Counted from the stretch's first letter, positions 53,041 through 62,615 are shown. The stretch: 64,000 nucleotides of DNA from Bacteroidales bacterium (GCA_017544265.1 JAFYEM010000033.1:1-64000); one strand, 5' to 3'. Notes: generated from the letters alone by a model not told the origin. A program made the numbers and translations.

Positions 53041-53130
53041 CTATTTCTTCTTGTGTCTATTCTTGCGCAAGCGTTTTTTACGCTTGTGCGTTGCCATTTT
53101 ATGTCTTTTACGTTTTTTACCGCTGGGCAT
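53041..53130 (-). CDS. 29-residue, highly basic conserved protein (possible ribosome-associated protein)
   Basis: A short frame, translated by hand: it begins MPSGKKRKRHKMATHKRKKR and ends in three Lys; roughly two thirds of the residues are Lys, Arg or His. There is no hydrophobic core, as in tiny ribosomal extensions. I remember near-identical small proteins between hup and rng in other Bacteroidales, so it is probably a real gene. Ribosome binding, for example as one of the Bacteroidota-specific r-proteins, is an inference from its charge. Confidence 0.75.
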   Translation of the reverse strand: MPSGKKRKRHKMATHKRKKRLRKNRHKKK

Positions 53131-53150
53131 AATATTAATGTTTTATTGGA

Positions 53151-53429
53151 TTATTTCTCCTTCACGGCTGCCATGAAAACCTTTGCAGGTTTGAAAGCAG
53201 GAATATCGTGGGCGGGAATAGTAAGGGTTGTCTTCTTGGTAATGTTCCTGGCGGCTTTCTCAGCTCTGTGCTTGATGATAAAGCTGCCGAAACCACGAAG
53301 ATACACGGGTTCTCCGGCGATAAGGGATGCTTTTACTTCCTCGGTGAATGCTTCGACGACAGCGAGGATCTCACTTTTTTCAAAATTTGTTTTCTTTGCA
53401 ATTGCACTAACGATGTCTGCCTTTGTCAT
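53151..53429 (-). CDS. hup: HU-family DNA-binding protein
   Basis: Histone-like protein that bends DNA as a dimer. It has 92 residues, with MTKADIVSAIAKKTNFEKSE at the N-terminus, the conserved GFGSFIIKHRAEKAARN arm base, and IPAFKPAKVF at the C-terminus. The tip of the arm reads TLTIPA, close to the IxIPA consensus with its intercalating Pro. It has a clear promoter and leads the hup-small protein-rng unit. Confidence 0.95.
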   Translation of the reverse strand: MTKADIVSAIAKKTNFEKSEILAVVEAFTEEVKASLIAGEPVYLRGFGSFIIKHRAEKAARNITKKTTLTIPAHDIPAFKPAKVFMAAVKEK

Positions 53430-53474
53430 AACTAATGATATTTAATTAACTAACGGTTTTTCCCTTTTGGCTTG

Positions 53475-53504
53475 CAAAAGTACGTTTTTTTTTTGATTTA
53501 CAAA
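53475..53504 (-). promoter_or_regulatory. predicted promoter of hup-rng
   Basis: On the minus strand TTTG (CAAA at 53501-53504), an 18 bp spacer, then TACTTTTG (CAAAAGTA at 53475-53482). The predicted start near 53468 gives a leader of about 39 nt. Confidence 0.6.
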
Positions 53505-53604
53505 AGATTCTATGCTTTTTTCTTTGGCACGGAGATTGATTTTTAATGACCCCGGGTTATTGTACCCGAAAAAACCTGACATTTTGTCATATTATTTTGA
53601 ATTT

Positions 53605-56004
53605 ATGAAGACAGACAACTATACAATGGCTAACAGCGGTGTCGAAGTCAACATCATGCCAGTCATGCAGGAGGGCGGCCTGAAGCAGCTTGACGAGAAG
53701 AACCTCCCCATGTATCTGCCGGTACTGGCACTCCGCAACGCCGTCTTGTTTCCAGGCGCCGTATTTCCCATTACCGTGGGCAGGGACAGTTCCGTAAAAC
53801 TGGTCCGGGAAATGGAAGCGACTGACGAACCCTTTGCTGCCGTGCCCCAGAAGGATGTTACTGTAGAGAATCCGACCAGTGACGACATACACGAAATCGG
53901 CACCGTATGCAAAGTCATCAAGACTCTGGAGATGCCAGACGGCTCAGTCACTGCTATCCTCCAGGGTTTCAGAAGAGTGAAAATCGTCGAGATTGTGTCT
54001 TTCTCGCCATATATCAGCGCGGAAGTGTCATATCTGGATGACAAAATGCCCAAAGTTGACAAGCAGAGCGTGAAAGCTCTTTCCGATTCCATAAAGGAAA
54101 AGGCCTCGACAATCATCCGAGCCTCCAGTTTCGCCCCCAAGGAAGCGGTCGCGGCGGTTTCAGCTATAGACAATTTCACTTTTCTGGTGAACTTTACCGC
54201 CACTTCAACTGAAGTTGACGACCTGCAGGACAAGGTAGCCCTGCTCAATACCGGCGACATATATGAAAGAGGTATGCAGTTGCTCTCGGTGCTGGACCAT
54301 CAGGTCCGGCTGATTGAACTCAAGCAGGAGATTCAGAGGAAGGTAAAAACCGAGATTGACCAGCAGCAGAGGGAGTATTACCTGAATAATCAGCTTCGAA
54401 CCATACAGGAAGAGCTGGGAATGGATGAAGGCGAGGAATTCCGCAAGCTGAGGGAAAAGGCGGCTTCGAAAAAATGGCCGGGAGAGGTTGCAGAAGTCTT
54501 TGAAAGGGAAATGTCGCGTCTGGAAAAATACAACCCCAGCTCACCGGACTACAGCGTCCAGTACAATTACATACAGTTCATGCTGGATCTCCCCTGGGGC
54601 GAGATGTCCAAGGACAATACCGACCTCCGCCATGCCCAGAAGGTCCTGAATGAAGACCACTTCGGACTTGATACAGTGAAAGACCGTATTATAGAATATC
54701 TTGCAGTTATCAAGTTAAAGGGTAACATGAAGTCTCCGATACTCTGTCTGTACGGGCATCCCGGGGTCGGAAAGACCAGTCTCGGAAAATCTGTCGCAAG
54801 AGCCCTGGGACGCAAGTACGTCCGCATCTCTCTTGGCGGCCTGCACGATGAAGCGGAAATCCGGGGCCATCGCAAAACCTACGTGGGAGCCCTTCCGGGC
54901 AGGATTCTCAACGGCATCAAGAATGCCGGGACTTCCAATCCTGTGGTCGTTCTGGACGAGATTGACAAGGTGGGACAGGATTTCAAGGGAGATCCCTCTT
55001 CTGCCCTCCTGGAGGCATTGGATCCGGAACAGAACGCTTCCTTCCATGACAACTACCTGGATTTGGACTACGATTTGTCCAACGTACTGTTCATTACCAC
55101 TGCCAATGGCATTTCCACAATCCAGCCGGCCCTCAGGGACAGGATGGAACTGATTAACGTCACCGGATACCTGGCCGAAGAAAAGACCGAGATAGCAAGC
55201 CGGTACCTGCTTCCGAAGCAGCTCCGCGAACATGGGCTGAAGGAGGACCAGCTGCATATTTCAAAGAAAGTCATTCGTGAAATAATAGACAAGTACACCC
55301 ATGAGTCGGGAGTACGCGGGCTGGACAAGCAGATCGCCAAAATCGCTCGTGTTACCGCAAAGAAAATTGCCCTTGACGGCTCCGCGCCCGGGGAAATAGG
55401 CTCCGACATGCTGAAAGAATATCTGGGACTGCCGACTTCCTTCCACGATATGCAGAAGGGAAACGAAGCTCCCGGAGTAGTGACCGGACTGGCGTGGACC
55501 GAACTCGGCGGGGAGATTCTCTTCGTGGAATCATCCATCAGCGAAGGCAAGGGAAACCTCACCATGACCGGAAATCTGGGGGATGTCATGAAAGAGTCCG
55601 CGCAGATTGCCTATCAGTACATAAAGGCTCACCCGGAGTACGCCAAAACTGACGCCGAACAGTTTGCAAAGAAGGATATCCACGTGCATGTCCCTGAAGG
55701 CGCCGTACCCAAGGACGGGCCTTCCGCAGGTATCACGATGGTCAGTTCCATGCTTTCCGCGCTTCGCGGCGAAGCTGTCCGGCACGGTATTGCAATGACC
55801 GGGGAAATGACCCTCAGGGGGCGCGTACTGCCGGTCGGAGGCATAAAGGAAAAGATTCTCGCTGCCAAGCGGGCCGGAGTAAAAACCATAATTATTTCTG
55901 AAGAAAACAAAAAAGATATCGACGACATCAAGGAAATTTACATAAAAGGTCTTACCTTTGTCTATGTCAAGGACATAAAAGACGTAATAGACAATATTTT
56001 CTGA
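53605..56004 (+). CDS. lon: ATP-dependent protease Lon
   Basis: Cytoplasmic AAA+ serine protease for damaged and regulatory proteins. The N-terminal LON domain ([19 protein letters not shown]) is followed by a coiled region, Walker [12 protein letters not shown], Walker [12 protein letters not shown], and the protease domain with catalytic Ser in [11 protein letters not shown] and Lys further on ([14 protein letters not shown]). I start at ATG 53605, giving 799 residues; the ATG at 53512 would add 31 residues without similarity. ung begins on its stop codon (TGATG). Confidence 0.96.
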   Translation: MKTDNYTMANSGVEVNIMPVMQEGGLKQLDEKNLPMYLPVLALRNAVLFPGAVFPITVGRDSSVKLVREMEATDEPFAAVPQKDVTVENPTSDDIHEIGTVCKVIKTLEMPDGSVTAILQGFRRVKIVEIVSFSPYISAEVSYLDDKMPKVDKQSVKALSDSIKEKASTIIRASSFAPKEAVAAVSAIDNFTFLVNFTATSTEVDDLQDKVALLNTGDIYERGMQLLSVLDHQVRLIELKQEIQRKVKTEIDQQQREYYLNNQLRTIQEELGMDEGEEFRKLREKAASKKWPGEVAEVFEREMSRLEKYNPSSPDYSVQYNYIQFMLDLPWGEMSKDNTDLRHAQKVLNEDHFGLDTVKDRIIEYLAVIKLKGNMKSPILCLYGHPGVGKTSLGKSVARALGRKYVRISLGGLHDEAEIRGHRKTYVGALPGRILNGIKNAGTSNPVVVLDEIDKVGQDFKGDPSSALLEALDPEQNASFHDNYLDLDYDLSNVLFITTANGISTIQPALRDRMELINVTGYLAEEKTEIASRYLLPKQLREHGLKEDQLHISKKVIREIIDKYTHESGVRGLDKQIAKIARVTAKKIALDGSAPGEIGSDMLKEYLGLPTSFHDMQKGNEAPGVVTGLAWTELGGEILFVESSISEGKGNLTMTGNLGDVMKESAQIAYQYIKAHPEYAKTDAEQFAKKDIHVHVPEGAVPKDGPSAGITMVSSMLSALRGEAVRHGIAMTGEMTLRGRVLPVGGIKEKILAAKRAGVKTIIISEENKKDIDDIKEIYIKGLTFVYVKDIKDVIDNIF

Positions 56005-56672
56005 TGGACGTAAAAATAGAAAAGAGTTGGAAGGACGCTCTTTCCGGAGAGTTTTCCAAGCCCTATTTCAAAGCCCTCGTGGAGCAGCTTCACACCGAGA
56101 AAGCCTCGGGTGTGACGATTTATCCTCCCGGGGGCTTGATTTTCAAGGCCTTCGACCTGACTCCCGTGGACAAAGTCAGGGTGGTTATTCTGGGCCAGGA
56201 TCCTTACCATGGCCCCGGACAGGCGATGGGACTCTCTTTCTCTGTACCCCGCGGCATTCCCGCTCCTCCGTCTCTGAAAAATATTTTCAAGGAAATAGAA
56301 TCGGACCTGGGAATCAGAATGAGCGGGTCTCCTGATTTGACGCCATGGGCGCAGCAGGGCGTACTTCTCCTGAACACAGCCCTGACTGTCCGTGCCGGCG
56401 TGGCCGCTTCGCACTCCAGAATCGGCTGGCAGGAGTTCACAGATGCCGTAATACGTTATCTGTCCGATAACTGCAATGGCATAATATTCCTGCTCTGGGG
56501 CAATTTCGCCCGAGGAAAGAAGGCTCTCATAGACACTTCCAGGCATTATGTTCTGGAAGCGGCTCATCCCTCCCCCCTTGCCGGCGGGGCCTTTTTCGGC
56601 TGCCGCCATTTTTCCAAGACCAACCAGCTCCTTACCTCCATGGGCAGTGCACCAATTAACTGGCAATTATGA
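56004..56672 (+). CDS. ung: uracil-DNA glycosylase (family 1)
   Basis: Removes uracil from DNA. The catalytic water-activating Asp is in VILGQDPYHGPGQAMGLSFSV, and the DNA-intercalating loop is HPSPLAGGAFFGCRHFSKTN. The pyrimidine-recognition Asn is in FLLWGNFARGKK. Length of 222 residues is normal. It shares one base with lon and overlaps coaD by 4 bp, so lon, ung, coaD and the next gene form one translationally coupled unit. Confidence 0.97.
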   Translation: MDVKIEKSWKDALSGEFSKPYFKALVEQLHTEKASGVTIYPPGGLIFKAFDLTPVDKVRVVILGQDPYHGPGQAMGLSFSVPRGIPAPPSLKNIFKEIESDLGIRMSGSPDLTPWAQQGVLLLNTALTVRAGVAASHSRIGWQEFTDAVIRYLSDNCNGIIFLLWGNFARGKKALIDTSRHYVLEAAHPSPLAGGAFFGCRHFSKTNQLLTSMGSAPINWQL

Positions 56673-57133
56673 AGAAAGTCGCTTTGTTCCCCGGCTCATT
56701 CGACCCTTTTACAGCCGGGCACCTGAATATCCTTCAAAGGGCCCTGACCATTTTTGACGAAGTCGTAGTCGCCGTGGGTGTCAATCAGGACAAGCACGGA
56801 CTCTTCGATATGGACAGACGCATGGAAATCATACGCGAATGCGTCAAAGGGCTTCCGGGAGTATCTGTCATCAAATATGACAACCTTACCGTGGATACCT
56901 GCCGGAGCCTCGGAATAAGACATATCGTCAGAGGTGTCCGCAATATGATGGACTTTGACACGGAACGGTCCATCGCGGACGCCAACCGCCACCTCGCTCC
57001 TGAAATTGAGACTGTGATTATTCCTACGGCACAGGAATTCGCCCATATTTCATCGTCTGCGGTCAGGGATCTGCTGCGACATGGCGGAGACTGCTCTGAA
57101 TTCATAGTGCCGGAAGTGAAGCATCTGCTATGA
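56669..57133 (+). CDS. coaD: pantetheine-phosphate adenylyltransferase CoaD
   Basis: Fourth step of coenzyme A synthesis: phosphopantetheine plus ATP gives dephospho-CoA. The nucleotidyl-transferase motif FPGSFDPFTAGHL is at the N-terminus and FAHISSSAVRDL near the end. Length of 154 residues is normal. It overlaps ung by 4 bp and the thioredoxin-like gene by 4 bp. Confidence 0.97.
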   Translation: MKKVALFPGSFDPFTAGHLNILQRALTIFDEVVVAVGVNQDKHGLFDMDRRMEIIRECVKGLPGVSVIKYDNLTVDTCRSLGIRHIVRGVRNMMDFDTERSIADANRHLAPEIETVIIPTAQEFAHISSSAVRDLLRHGGDCSEFIVPEVKHLL

Positions 57134-58554
57134 AACGGTTTCTGATACTTTTGCTCTCGCTTTTGCTTCCGCTTATTCTGCCCGCCCAGGACAAGCTGGA
57201 GACCAAACTGGACGAATATGTCAAGTCTATGCGGGGAATGAGCACGGAGGTCCAGTCGGAAGAATGCGATTTCATAATTTCCAACTGCCTGGAAGAGTCG
57301 ATAAAACAGCAGGTTACCTTTTATCTCTATAACCATTACTTGAAATCTGAGATCATGGGCGACGATGCTGTTGCAGTGCACATTGCAGACAGGTGGATAC
57401 TCTCCGGGAAGGTGCCTTCGCATTCTGAAATAGAGAAAATCCAAATACGCCTGTTCGCTGATTTCAACAGGTCCTCGCTGATAGGCTCACAGGCTCCTGA
57501 AATCACACTCAGGGACATATACGGTGCTCCGCAGTCTCCTCTTTCCGGGGAAGGTTTCAAAGTACTTTATTTCTACGACACCGGCTGTGCTTCCTGCTCC
57601 GTAGAGAGCGTCAGGCTGAACCAGTATGTCCTTCGCAACAAGTACCCTGTCAAGTTCTTTGCCGTCTATACGGGAAGTGATGTCAAAGCCTGGAAAGAAT
57701 ACTCTTCCTCCAAACTGACTGCCGCATCGTTCATACATCTTTACGACCCTGATGCCGAAGCAGATTTCCAGATGAAATACGGGGTGATTTCTACCCCGAA
57801 GATGTTCCTCATAGACCCAGGCGGGCGCATTGTCGGCCGCGGCCTTGACACTCCTGCGCTGGAAATCCTGCTTGACGATGAGTTCGGTCCGGCAAAATCT
57901 TATGTCTATGGCAGTGCCGAATCCCGGGCGCTTTTCGACAGCCTGCTCTCGCTCTATGAAAAACCCAGTGTTAAGGACATCCTGGACATTGCAGAGTATA
58001 TTGCTGAAGACAAGCATCTTACTGGCGATTACTTCTATTATCTCTCAGGTCATCACGGGGAGAATTACCGTGAAGCCGCACTTTCATTTATAGACAGAAG
58101 CATTCTTGGAAGCAATCTTTTCGACACAGCGGAGGATACCCTTTCGGTAATCGAACCGGCCCGTCTCATGAAATCCCTGCTTGAGAAGGCCCCTTTAGGC
58201 ACAAAAGTGCCTCCGTTACGGCTTCATGGCACTCTGAAGCAGAGGAAAGCTCTGTTCCGCCGTCCGAGCCGCGACGGAGATTTCAGGCTCGACAGACTGA
58301 GGGGAAAACCTTCATATTTAATTCTCTACTCCCCTTCCTGCGGCTCCTGCGTCAACCTGATGGAAAGCGCATGCAAGCTTGCTTCCTCGCTGAAGGGTGT
58401 CAAGGTCCTGCTCGTAGATATGGACAGACTTCAGTCTGACTTTCCTTCGGAGGCATCTGCGGCGCTTGAGGCTTTTGACCTGTCTGTACTGCCTTATGCC
58501 GCGGCTATTGACCGCAAGGGAATTATAATCAGGCGATATATTGATAATTTTTAG
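57130..58554 (+). CDS. exported protein with two thioredoxin-like domains
   Basis: 474 residues with a signal peptide of about 19 (ending LPAQ). After a helical N-terminal region (about 20-120) comes a TlpA-type domain with the CxxC motif CASC in FYDTGCASCSVES and a cis-Pro loop STPKMFLIDPGGRIVG. A helical linker follows, then a second thioredoxin fold near residues 390-474 with CGSC in YSPSCGSCVNLM and LPYAAAIDRKG. Two redox sites in one periplasmic protein suggest disulfide reduction or relay. The helical N-terminus is the type seen in Bacteroidota proteins of the DUF5106 kind; I did not confirm that. Confidence 0.82.
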   Translation: MKRFLILLLSLLLPLILPAQDKLETKLDEYVKSMRGMSTEVQSEECDFIISNCLEESIKQQVTFYLYNHYLKSEIMGDDAVAVHIADRWILSGKVPSHSEIEKIQIRLFADFNRSSLIGSQAPEITLRDIYGAPQSPLSGEGFKVLYFYDTGCASCSVESVRLNQYVLRNKYPVKFFAVYTGSDVKAWKEYSSSKLTAASFIHLYDPDAEADFQMKYGVISTPKMFLIDPGGRIVGRGLDTPALEILLDDEFGPAKSYVYGSAESRALFDSLLSLYEKPSVKDILDIAEYIAEDKHLTGDYFYYLSGHHGENYREAALSFIDRSILGSNLFDTAEDTLSVIEPARLMKSLLEKAPLGTKVPPLRLHGTLKQRKALFRRPSRDGDFRLDRLRGKPSYLILYSPSCGSCVNLMESACKLASSLKGVKVLLVDMDRLQSDFPSEASAALEAFDLSVLPYAAAIDRKGIIIRRYIDNF

Positions 58555-58562
58555 TACCTTTG
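58555..58562 (+). promoter_or_regulatory. predicted -7 element of the small RHH-like gene
   Basis: TACCTTTG matches TAnnTTTG. The predicted start is at about 58569, next to the ATG at 58570. No -33 TTTG is seen, so the call is tentative. Confidence 0.4.
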
Positions 58563-58569
58563 CCCCGTT

Positions 58570-58800
58570 ATGAGCAACGCTGTTAAGAATAATGGAATAG
58601 ATCCTGACTTCCTCGCAAAGCAGAAGGAATCCCTGAGGCGCAAGCACCGCCAGGTTATCTATTTGAATGATAATGAGCTGGACGCCATCAGGCAGTTCTG
58701 CGAACGCTACCCGGCAAGGCGCAAGGCAGCTTTTTTGCGGGAAGCGATAATGGAACGGGTACTGTCAGGACTGGACGAGGGCCATCCTACTCTTTTCTGA
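58570..58800 (+). CDS. small conserved protein, ribbon-helix-helix-like
   Basis: 76 residues. The segment RQVIYLNDNELDAIRQFCER followed by KAAFLREAIMERVL has the strand-helix-helix pattern of a RHH DNA-binding protein. I recall similar small proteins in many Bacteroidota, so it is likely real. A target is unknown. It is divergent in function from its neighbours, and its last 14 bp overlap the convergent lnt. Confidence 0.72.
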   Translation: MSNAVKNNGIDPDFLAKQKESLRRKHRQVIYLNDNELDAIRQFCERYPARRKAAFLREAIMERVLSGLDEGHPTLF

Positions 58801-60361
58801 AGCGGCCTGCGACAGCAGCGAGCAGAATCATTGCAAATACCAGAACGCTGATTCGTCCGGCAATGTCGCCGTGACGGACGAAGAATGTCTGTCCATCACA
58901 GAGGCTGACACTCCCCTTCAATACTTCAGGAACCCACCAGGAAGTGCTTGAGACTATTTTTCCCCTGCTGTCTATAATAGCGGAAATGCCGGTATTGGCG
59001 CAGCGGGCGATCCAGCGGCGCGTCTCGATGGCCCTCAGCCGGGAATAATTCAGGTGTTGATGATAACCCGGCGTATCTCCCCACCAGGCGTCATTTGTAA
59101 TGACCGTCAGAAGCCTGGCGCCCTTGCGGATGTATCCGGCGCAGTATTCCCCGTAGATGGATTCGTAGCATATTGCGCAACCGACAGGAATCTGCCCGAA
59201 ATTCAGCAGGGAAACTTCCTTCTGGCCGATGTCCCGGCCCATGACCCCGCCAAGAAGGTCGTCCAGCGGTACGAAAATCCTTGGATATGGCGTCGATTCA
59301 ACTCCGGGGACGAGTTTTGACTTGTGGCAAATATCAAAGCGGCCGTCTTTTTCAACTATCAAAGCTGAATTGTGGGATTCTCTCCACACACCTTCACGCA
59401 CCTGCCTGGCCGTCATGGACGGCGGAGTGCGGCGCTGGAAAAAATCCCTTGTGGCAGCACCGAAAAGCACCCCGGTCCCTTCGTGGGCATCCACGAATTC
59501 TTTCATGCTGCGGAATGTAGGACTGGAGGGAATGTCGTTTGTCACTATATCCCAGGTAAAGGTTTCCGGAGCGAGCACAAGAGTATTCGGGCAGTTTGCA
59601 TCAATCCCGGCGGCCGCCATATCGAGAAGAAGAGTGTTCTGTTCGGCCTGTGACATTCCGCCGAACTTATTGTACGGGTCTATATTCGGCTGGACTATGG
59701 TCACGTCGAGTTTTTCCTCCGACCCGCCGTCACCGGGGGTCAACAATATAGACACAATCGGCGGGCAAAGCAATAAAACAGCAGTCGAGGCTATGGAAGC
59801 CGAGCGCACACGCACGCTGGTGTCCTTCCATTTCCCTATAAGCCGGACAAGTCCGAAAACGGCAAGATTGGACGCCCATACCCAGAGCGAGCCTCCGAGG
59901 GTGCCTGTATATTCATACCACTGTACAAGTGAGGTGGTACCGGCAAAACCATTCCCGAGAACCAGCCAGGGCCAGGAAATCTGCGCCGATGTAAGATAGA
60001 AACGCTCCCAAGCCGTCCATGTGGCAGCGAGAAAAATATAGGCCACGGCTCCATGGGAACGCTTTTTCACCCATCTGAACAAAGCGAAGATGAGCGACAT
60101 CTGGAAGGCATTGGCAAGAATCGCGAAGATGCCTCCGCCGACGGTAGCGTTGCAGACCCAGAAAGTAGTGAAAGCGTTCCAGAGTACAAAAGTCAGATAG
60201 TGCCACAGGAAAAACCGTTTTTCACTCAGGGCGTCGGCAATCAGAAGCGGAACGAATCCGACAAGCAGCAAAGGAGAGCAGCCCTCCACGAGAAATGGAA
60301 GGCTCAGAAGAACTGCACTCAGAAGAGAAGTTCCCGAAAGAAGCAGCAGGCGTTTTCGCAT
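58787..60361 (-). CDS. lnt: apolipoprotein N-acyltransferase Lnt
   Basis: Adds the third acyl chain to lipoproteins in the inner membrane. Six or so N-terminal helices (about residues 1-210) are followed by a nitrilase-like domain with Glu in VLAPETFTWD, Lys in HKSKLVPGVES and Cys in VGCAICYESIYG, and a last C-terminal helix. I start at ATG 60361, giving 524 residues; an in-frame TTG is three codons upstream. The window encodes several lipoproteins that are plausible substrates. Confidence 0.94.
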   Translation of the reverse strand: MRKRLLLLSGTSLLSAVLLSLPFLVEGCSPLLLVGFVPLLIADALSEKRFFLWHYLTFVLWNAFTTFWVCNATVGGGIFAILANAFQMSLIFALFRWVKKRSHGAVAYIFLAATWTAWERFYLTSAQISWPWLVLGNGFAGTTSLVQWYEYTGTLGGSLWVWASNLAVFGLVRLIGKWKDTSVRVRSASIASTAVLLLCPPIVSILLTPGDGGSEEKLDVTIVQPNIDPYNKFGGMSQAEQNTLLLDMAAAGIDANCPNTLVLAPETFTWDIVTNDIPSSPTFRSMKEFVDAHEGTGVLFGAATRDFFQRRTPPSMTARQVREGVWRESHNSALIVEKDGRFDICHKSKLVPGVESTPYPRIFVPLDDLLGGVMGRDIGQKEVSLLNFGQIPVGCAICYESIYGEYCAGYIRKGARLLTVITNDAWWGDTPGYHQHLNYSRLRAIETRRWIARCANTGISAIIDSRGKIVSSTSWWVPEVLKGSVSLCDGQTFFVRHGDIAGRISVLVFAMILLAAVAGRFRKE

Positions 60362-60367
60362 AGCATG

Positions 60368-60375
60368 CAAATTTA
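60368..60375 (-). promoter_or_regulatory. predicted -7 element of lnt
   Basis: CAAATTTA on the plus strand is TAAATTTG on the minus strand. The predicted start falls at the lnt ATG (60361), suggesting a leaderless message. The -33 element is not clear. The divergent PASTA gene has a near-match TAACTTCG at 60390-60397. Confidence 0.45.
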
Positions 60376-60421
60376 TACAATTTTTTTCTTAACTTCGCAC
60401 GAATTAACAAGCTGATTAGAG

Positions 60422-61198
60422 ATGGGAAAGTTTTTCCAACACTGGATAGTCAAGAACCTTCTGCTCGCACTTCTGGTTGTGGCGGTGCTTGTGGGGGGTA
60501 CAGCAATAGCACTTGATATCATCACCCGGCACGGCAAGACCGTGGTTGCGCCGGACTTCACCAACATGACGCTCTCCCAGGCCCGTGCAAAAGCATCGGA
60601 ATGTGAAGTCAGGGTGAGGGTAACTGATTCCGTGTTCGTCCAGAGGCTTGGCGCCGGCGTGGTTTTCCGGCAGAATCCCAAAGCCGGTGCGACAGTAAAA
60701 AAAGGCAGAAGCATCTTTCTCACTATCAACTCCATGGTCCCCCGCAAGGTTGTAATGCCTAATCTGGTCGGCTATAATTTTGGTGAGGCTGTCGCCGAAC
60801 TGCGGAACAGGGGTCTAGGTATTAAAAGGCTTCGCTATGTGAATGACATCGCAACCAACTACGTGCTTGCGCAGAGACTCGGCGGAAGGGACCTCAATGC
60901 CGGAGACATGGTCGTGAGCGGCTCAGAAATAGAACTTGTGCTCGGGCTTGGCAGCGAGGACAACCGCACGAGCGTGCCGAATGTAACCGGGCTGAAATAT
61001 ATCAGGGCTGTGGAACTGCTTCATTCCCGCTGCCTGAATATCGGAAAGGCGAGCTTTGACAAGAATATACGCAGTTATTCCGATTCAGTAAACGCCGTCG
61101 TTTTCAGGCAGGATACGCCTGAAGGCACCTCCCGTATACTTGGTTCACCGGTCAATATCTTCCTTACCCTCGACGAGAGCAAACTGCCCGCCAAATGA
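60422..61198 (+). CDS. PASTA-domain membrane protein
   Basis: 258 residues. A cytoplasmic tail of about 12 residues and one membrane helix (about 13-33) are followed by three PASTA repeats in the periplasm, beginning at VVAPDFTNMTLSQARAKA, VVMPNLVGYNFGEAVAEL and TSVPNVTGLKYIRAVELL. PASTA domains bind peptidoglycan or its precursors. There is no kinase or transpeptidase domain attached, which is the usual form in Bacteroidota. It overlaps the rluD-like gene by 4 bp, a gene order I recall as common in this phylum. Confidence 0.92.
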   Translation: MGKFFQHWIVKNLLLALLVVAVLVGGTAIALDIITRHGKTVVAPDFTNMTLSQARAKASECEVRVRVTDSVFVQRLGAGVVFRQNPKAGATVKKGRSIFLTINSMVPRKVVMPNLVGYNFGEAVAELRNRGLGIKRLRYVNDIATNYVLAQRLGGRDLNAGDMVVSGSEIELVLGLGSEDNRTSVPNVTGLKYIRAVELLHSRCLNIGKASFDKNIRSYSDSVNAVVFRQDTPEGTSRILGSPVNIFLTLDESKLPAK

Positions 61199-62268
61199 CC
61201 CCTGAAGAGTCAACTCCTGATATTCTCCCCCAGGAATTTCCCCAGGAGGATGAGATGTTCGAACATTTCCGCCTGGTTGCCGACAAGGGCCAGGCGCCGG
61301 TTCGCGTGGACAAATTCATTTCCACCCATCTTGAAGATACATCCCGCCACAGAGTCCAGCTGGCGATAAAGAACGGCTTCGTCTTCGTAGGAGAAAAACA
61401 GGCGAAGGCGAATATGATAGTCCGGCCGCTGGATGTAATCCGTATAGTGCTTCCCTACCGCCGGCGCGGAGTCGAAATCCTTCCTGAGAATATTCCGCTG
61501 GACATTGTCTATGAAGATGAGGACGTCCTTCTGGTGAATAAGCCGGCTGGGATGGTCGTTCATCCTGGACACGGGCATTTTTCGGGAACGCTGGTGAATG
61601 CGCTGGCCTTTCATCTCGGACTAAGACAGGGTCCCGACGCCGATGACGAGCGCATGGGGGTACTTGTGCACAGGATAGACAAGGACACCTCCGGGCTACT
61701 GGTGGTTGCGAAGAATCCACCAGCCCAGCTCAATCTTGCAGACCAGTTTTTCGTCCATTCCATAGACCGTAAATACGTTGCCCTGGTCTGGGGCAATATC
61801 CGCGAAGATGAAGGCAGCATCGATGCCTACATTGGCAGGGACCCGTCTGACAGGCTCAACTTCAAGGTCGTGGACGACCCTGAAAAAGGCAAACGCGCTG
61901 TCACTCACTACAGGGTGCTGGAACGCTTTGGTTTCGTTACTCTTGTGGAATGTATCCTTGAGACCGGGCGGACACATCAGATCCGTGTCCACATGAGTTC
62001 CATCGGTCACCCCCTTTTCGGCGACGCCCGCTACGGAGGAACCCAGATCCGCCAGGGAACCGTCTATGCCAAATACCGTCAGTTCATACACTCCTGCTTC
62101 GAACTCTGTCCCCGCCAGGCCCTTCACGCCAGAACTTTGGGCTTCACACACCCCCGTACGGGAGAAAGGCTGCACTTCGAATGTCCTGTACCGGAAGATA
62201 TGACTGATCTCATTGAAAAATGGCGGCGCTACAGTTCATCGATGCTCAGCAACGACGAAATATTATAG
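61195..62268 (+). CDS. rluD: 23S rRNA pseudouridine synthase, RluD type
   Basis: Isomerises uridines in helix 69 of 23S rRNA if orthologous to RluD. An N-terminal S4 domain (RVDKFISTHLEDTSRHRVQL) is followed by the catalytic domain with the essential Asp in VHRIDKDTSGLLVVAKN, and the later motifs LETGRTHQIRVHMSSIGHPL and ARTLGFTHP. Length of 357 residues is normal. It starts 4 bp before the end of the PASTA gene. Its last 40 bp are also the 3' end of the antisense zinc-ribbon gene. Confidence 0.93.
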   Translation: MTPEESTPDILPQEFPQEDEMFEHFRLVADKGQAPVRVDKFISTHLEDTSRHRVQLAIKNGFVFVGEKQAKANMIVRPLDVIRIVLPYRRRGVEILPENIPLDIVYEDEDVLLVNKPAGMVVHPGHGHFSGTLVNALAFHLGLRQGPDADDERMGVLVHRIDKDTSGLLVVAKNPPAQLNLADQFFVHSIDRKYVALVWGNIREDEGSIDAYIGRDPSDRLNFKVVDDPEKGKRAVTHYRVLERFGFVTLVECILETGRTHQIRVHMSSIGHPLFGDARYGGTQIRQGTVYAKYRQFIHSCFELCPRQALHARTLGFTHPRTGERLHFECPVPEDMTDLIEKWRRYSSSMLSNDEIL

Positions 62269-62615
62269 ACAAGGTCGTTTTTCTCACAGTACTTAATATC
62301 GAAGCAGCGGTATTCGCAGTAGCCCCAGCGCTTTGTGAAGCCCGTGCAGAAGCCGGGCCGGAAGCCCCGGCTTTCCAGATAGGTCATTTCCACCTTGTCC
62401 CTCCCCTCTTCCGTAAGCTGAATCAGAATGCTCCTGTTGGTCTCCAGAATGGACATCACGCGGGAGAAGAATCTGCCCGCCTTCTTATTTTCCCTGTAGT
62501 GCCAGTGATCCCGGCATGAATCACTGCAGAATTTCTGGTTCGACTTTGCATAATCGATCACGCACCCGCATTCCAGACAGTGTGACCGGTGACGGTATGG
62601 AACATATTTCTTCAT
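62229..62615 (-). CDS. small zinc-ribbon protein, unknown
   Basis: 128 residues from ATG 62615; a longer frame exists only from a TTG at 62681. The N-terminus has a likely zinc ribbon, CLECGCVIDYAKSNQKFCSDSCRD split as CxxC and CxxxC, like the MYM/FLZ-type or tRNA-associated ribbons. A basic segment (HYRENKKAGRFF) and an aromatic, Cys-containing C-terminal half (GFTKRWGYCEYRCFDIKYC) follow. I do not recognise the family. It overlaps rluD tail-to-tail by 40 bp. Confidence 0.7.
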   Translation of the reverse strand: MKKYVPYRHRSHCLECGCVIDYAKSNQKFCSDSCRDHWHYRENKKAGRFFSRVMSILETNRSILIQLTEEGRDKVEMTYLESRGFRPGFCTGFTKRWGYCEYRCFDIKYCEKNDLVYNISSLLSIDEL

